This document shows, in pieces, positions 34,175 to 35,913 of a DNA stretch of 35,913 bases (position 1 is the first letter of the stretch; every line of letters begins with the position of its first letter). The position numbers and the translations under genes were made by a program. The notes beneath the pieces are model-generated. The model saw only the letters and a list, made by a program, of their open reading frames with translations, ran no database searches and was not told the DNA's origin. This stretch comes from Deltaproteobacteria bacterium (GTDB lineage Bacteria; Myxococcota_A; Polyangia; Polyangiales; Polyangiaceae), in assembly GCA_016209145.1 (NCBI GenBank), contig JACQWT010000094.1, positions 1 through 35,913 of the forward strand, read 5' to 3'.

Positions 34175-35521
34175 ATGACCCATTCTGACCCACCGTTGCC
34201 CACGCCCGGCGCGTTGCATCCGAGCGGCTGGCTCTTCCGCGCGGCCATCCTCGCGCTGGTCGGGCTGATGAGCTACGGGAGCTACTTCGCTTACGACTCC
34301 ATCGGCGCGCTGGCCCCGACGCTGATCCAGATCTGGCACACCGATCGCGAGTCGGTGGGGCTGCTCTACACCGCCTACAACGCCGCCGCGATCGTCTCGG
34401 TCCTGTTCGCAGGGATCTTGACCGACCGCATCGGCACGCGCCGGGCAAGCGTGCTCTTCTCGGCCTTCATCATCGCCGGCGCAGCCGTGGTCGCGCTCGC
34501 GCCCGGCGTCGGCGTGGCCGTGGTGGGGCGCTTCGTGTTCGGCGCGGGCTCGGAGGCATTGATCGTCGCCACCACCGCCATCCTGGCGCGCTGGTTCGCG
34601 GGCCGGTGGCTGGCCTTCTCCTTCGGCCTGACCCTGTCCATCAGCCGGCTGGGCTCGCTCTTGAGCTTCAACACCGAGTCGCTGGTGGCGAGCCGCTTCG
34701 GCTGGCAGGCGGCGCTCTGGGTCGCGGTGGGGCTGTGCGTGGCGAGCCTCGTCTGCACGCTGCTCTACGGCCTCCTGGACCGGCGGGGCGAGCGCGCCCT
34801 GAGCCTGCCGCTGCCCGGCAGCGATCGCGTCGCGTGGAGACACGTCGTTCGCTTCGGTCCCTCGTACTGGCTCGTGGTCGCGCTTTGCGTGACGTTCTAC
34901 TGTGCCATCTTCCCCTTCACGTCCCTGTCCACCGACTTCTTCCACGACAAGTGGGGCCTGCCGCTGACGGCCGACCGCGGCGGCAGCTTCCTTGCGGCCG
35001 TGTTTCAGGACTTGCGCCACATGTTCTCCACGGCGCCGGGGACGACCTCCATCGTCATCTTCGCCTCGATGCTGCTCTCGCCCTTCGCCGGCACGCTGGT
35101 CGACCGCATCGGCCGCCGGGCCGGCTTGATGGCCTTGGGCTCGCTCTTGACGATCCCCTGCTTCGTGGCGCTCGGCTTGCGAGCGCTGCCGCCGTTCGTG
35201 CCGATGATCGGCCTGGGAGCCGCCTTCGTGCTCGTCCCGGCAGCCATGTGGCCCGCGGTCCCGCTCATCGTGGAGAGGGAACGGGTGGGCACGGCCTTCG
35301 GGCTCATGACCATGGTGCAGAACGTGGGTCTCGCCCTCTTCTCCTGGCTAAATGGCCTGCTGCGGGACCGCACCGGCGACTATGCGGCCAGCATGGCCAT
35401 GTTCGCCTGCCTCGGCCTCTTCGGGCTCGTCCTCTCCGCTCTGTTATGGCGCCGGGAGCGCCGTGAAGGCGGCGTGCTCGAGCGGCCGGCCGCCGTGCCG
35501 GCCCAGCTTGGCGGCGGTTGA
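34175..35521 (+). CDS. MFS transporter, MFSD1-like
   Basis: A 448-residue inner-membrane transporter with about twelve hydrophobic segments. ATG 34175 (weak AGGCAGG upstream) is preferred to earlier in-frame starts that would add a charged, non-conserved extension. The first repeat has SYGSYFAYDSIGALAPTLIQ and the loop 2-3 motif GILTDRIGTRRASV, matching MFS motif A. The second half repeats it as GTLVDRIGRRAGLM. The opening and order of residues are like the MFSD1 branch of major facilitator proteins, whose animal member is lysosomal and moves dipeptides; the bacterial substrate is unknown. It is divergent from the chimeric lipoprotein gene across 121 bp. Confidence 0.88.
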   Translation: MTHSDPPLPTPGALHPSGWLFRAAILALVGLMSYGSYFAYDSIGALAPTLIQIWHTDRESVGLLYTAYNAAAIVSVLFAGILTDRIGTRRASVLFSAFIIAGAAVVALAPGVGVAVVGRFVFGAGSEALIVATTAILARWFAGRWLAFSFGLTLSISRLGSLLSFNTESLVASRFGWQAALWVAVGLCVASLVCTLLYGLLDRRGERALSLPLPGSDRVAWRHVVRFGPSYWLVVALCVTFYCAIFPFTSLSTDFFHDKWGLPLTADRGGSFLAAVFQDLRHMFSTAPGTTSIVIFASMLLSPFAGTLVDRIGRRAGLMALGSLLTIPCFVALGLRALPPFVPMIGLGAAFVLVPAAMWPAVPLIVERERVGTAFGLMTMVQNVGLALFSWLNGLLRDRTGDYAASMAMFACLGLFGLVLSALLWRRERREGGVLERPAAVPAQLGGG

Positions 35522-35562
35522 CTCGTTGACGGCCACGCCCCGACGGCCCATGTCCTCTTGCC

Positions 35563-35913
35563 GTGGCGCGTCTCGCTCGCTGGCTTCCGTTCCTTCTGGC
35601 CTGCGCCGGCATCTGGGCTCTGAGCAGCATGCCCCGCCCGCCCGTGCCGGAGCTGCTCAGCTTCCGGCACGCGGACAAGCTGCTTCACTTCATTGGCTAC
35701 GCCGTCCTGGGCGCCCTCGCCCTGCTCGGCGCGGGGACGCGCGGCCGCGTGCGCCAGCCGCTCCTAGTGCCGCCCGCCAGAAGTCCTGCCACGGTTTCCC
35801 CGCGCCTCTTGACTTCTGGCGGACGGCACTTCGCGGGGAAGGCCCCGCCGCTTGCACTTGCGTCCCTGCGGGACGCGCAAGCGGCGGGCCCTCCCCGCGG
35901 GCCCTACCAGGGG
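35563..35913 (+). CDS. VanZ-family membrane protein (3' partial, repeat-invaded)
   Basis: Starts at GTG 35563, the only start after the in-frame stop at 35527-35529; the frame runs off the window. WLPFLLACAGIWALSSMPRP is the first membrane helix, and HADKLLHFIGYAVLGALALL carries the conserved DK..H...Y of VanZ-like proteins. From codon 69 (about 35766) the frame enters palindromic repeat DNA and becomes low-complexity (VPPARSPATVSPRL and onward) with no further helices. The normal protein has three or four helices in 110-130 residues, so the repeat has probably truncated it. Confidence 0.7.
   Translation, partial: MARLARWLPFLLACAGIWALSSMPRPPVPELLSFRHADKLLHFIGYAVLGALALLGAGTRGRVRQPLLVPPARSPATVSPRLLTSGGRHFAGKAPPLALASLRDAQAAGPPRGPYQG
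35766..35899. repeat. Two nested palindromes, repeat element at window end
   Basis: AGTGCCGCCCGCCAGAAGTC (35766-35785) pairs with GACTTCTGGCGGACGGCACT (35811-35830) at 19 of 20 positions. Then a second, larger hairpin spans 35832-35899: CGCGGGGAAGGCCCCGCCGC against its inverse, with the inner stem CTTGC/GCAAG and GCGTCCC/GGGACGC. The pattern suggests a dispersed palindromic element. It continues close to the window edge, so its right boundary is uncertain. Confidence 0.8.

Overview
This is a GC-rich, gene-dense bacterial chromosome segment with no rRNA or tRNA genes visible. It is dense in secreted lipoproteins carrying cysteine-rich 43-residue repeats, TolB-like beta-propellers with a CxxCH motif, type-3 thrombospondin calcium repeats with a von Willebrand A-like domain, and LamG-like domains. 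Housekeeping genes (rpoN, recD2, gpsA, adenosine deaminase-like) lie among them. This mixture is typical of large Myxococcota genomes (Polyangia-like). That assignment is inferred from gene content and composition, not from a marker gene.

Layout: 1-780 holds a truncated repeat-tailed protein and the 3' remnant of an alpha/beta hydrolase. 991-4016 holds a Tat-exported DUF362 protein and rpoN. 4026-12326 holds four exported or surface proteins, two of them with single-base frameshifts. 12437-15052 holds a gamma-glutamyltransferase and a ThiF/MoeB-like protein. 15141-19635 holds an outer-membrane-like protein facing a membrane-bound spermidine-synthase-like protein and a two-TM protein. 19731-24085 holds a glycosyltransferase-39-like membrane protein and recD2. 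24133-26908 is a degraded zone with a VapBC-type toxin-antitoxin pair, small lipoproteins, a short inverted-repeat element and a broken nucleotide cyclase. 26972-30037 is a second giant cysteine-repeat protein. 30415-35913 holds gpsA, an adenosine deaminase, a chimeric lipoprotein, an MFSD1-like transporter and a VanZ-like protein that runs into a palindromic repeat.

The most striking content is a family of short (about 175 bp) dispersed elements, here called copies A-D, at 2069-2324, 24373-24499, 26606-26780 and 15192-15368 (the last inverted). The ends share CGTTCACGCATT as an inverted repeat, the core can fold into a GC-rich hairpin, and three of the four copies are flanked by 8-11 bp direct repeats that look like target-site duplications. 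Copy D sits in frame inside a secreted protein gene, adding exactly 62 codons. Copy C interrupts a class III nucleotide cyclase remnant, and removing it with one duplication restores the cyclase frame exactly. Copy B replaces the start of a PIN-domain toxin. Copy A lies just upstream of rpoN and is itself enlarged by 81 bp. One reading frame stays open through all four copies. This resembles the in-gene palindromic elements known from Rickettsia, but the sequence is different and I do not recognise it as a named family.
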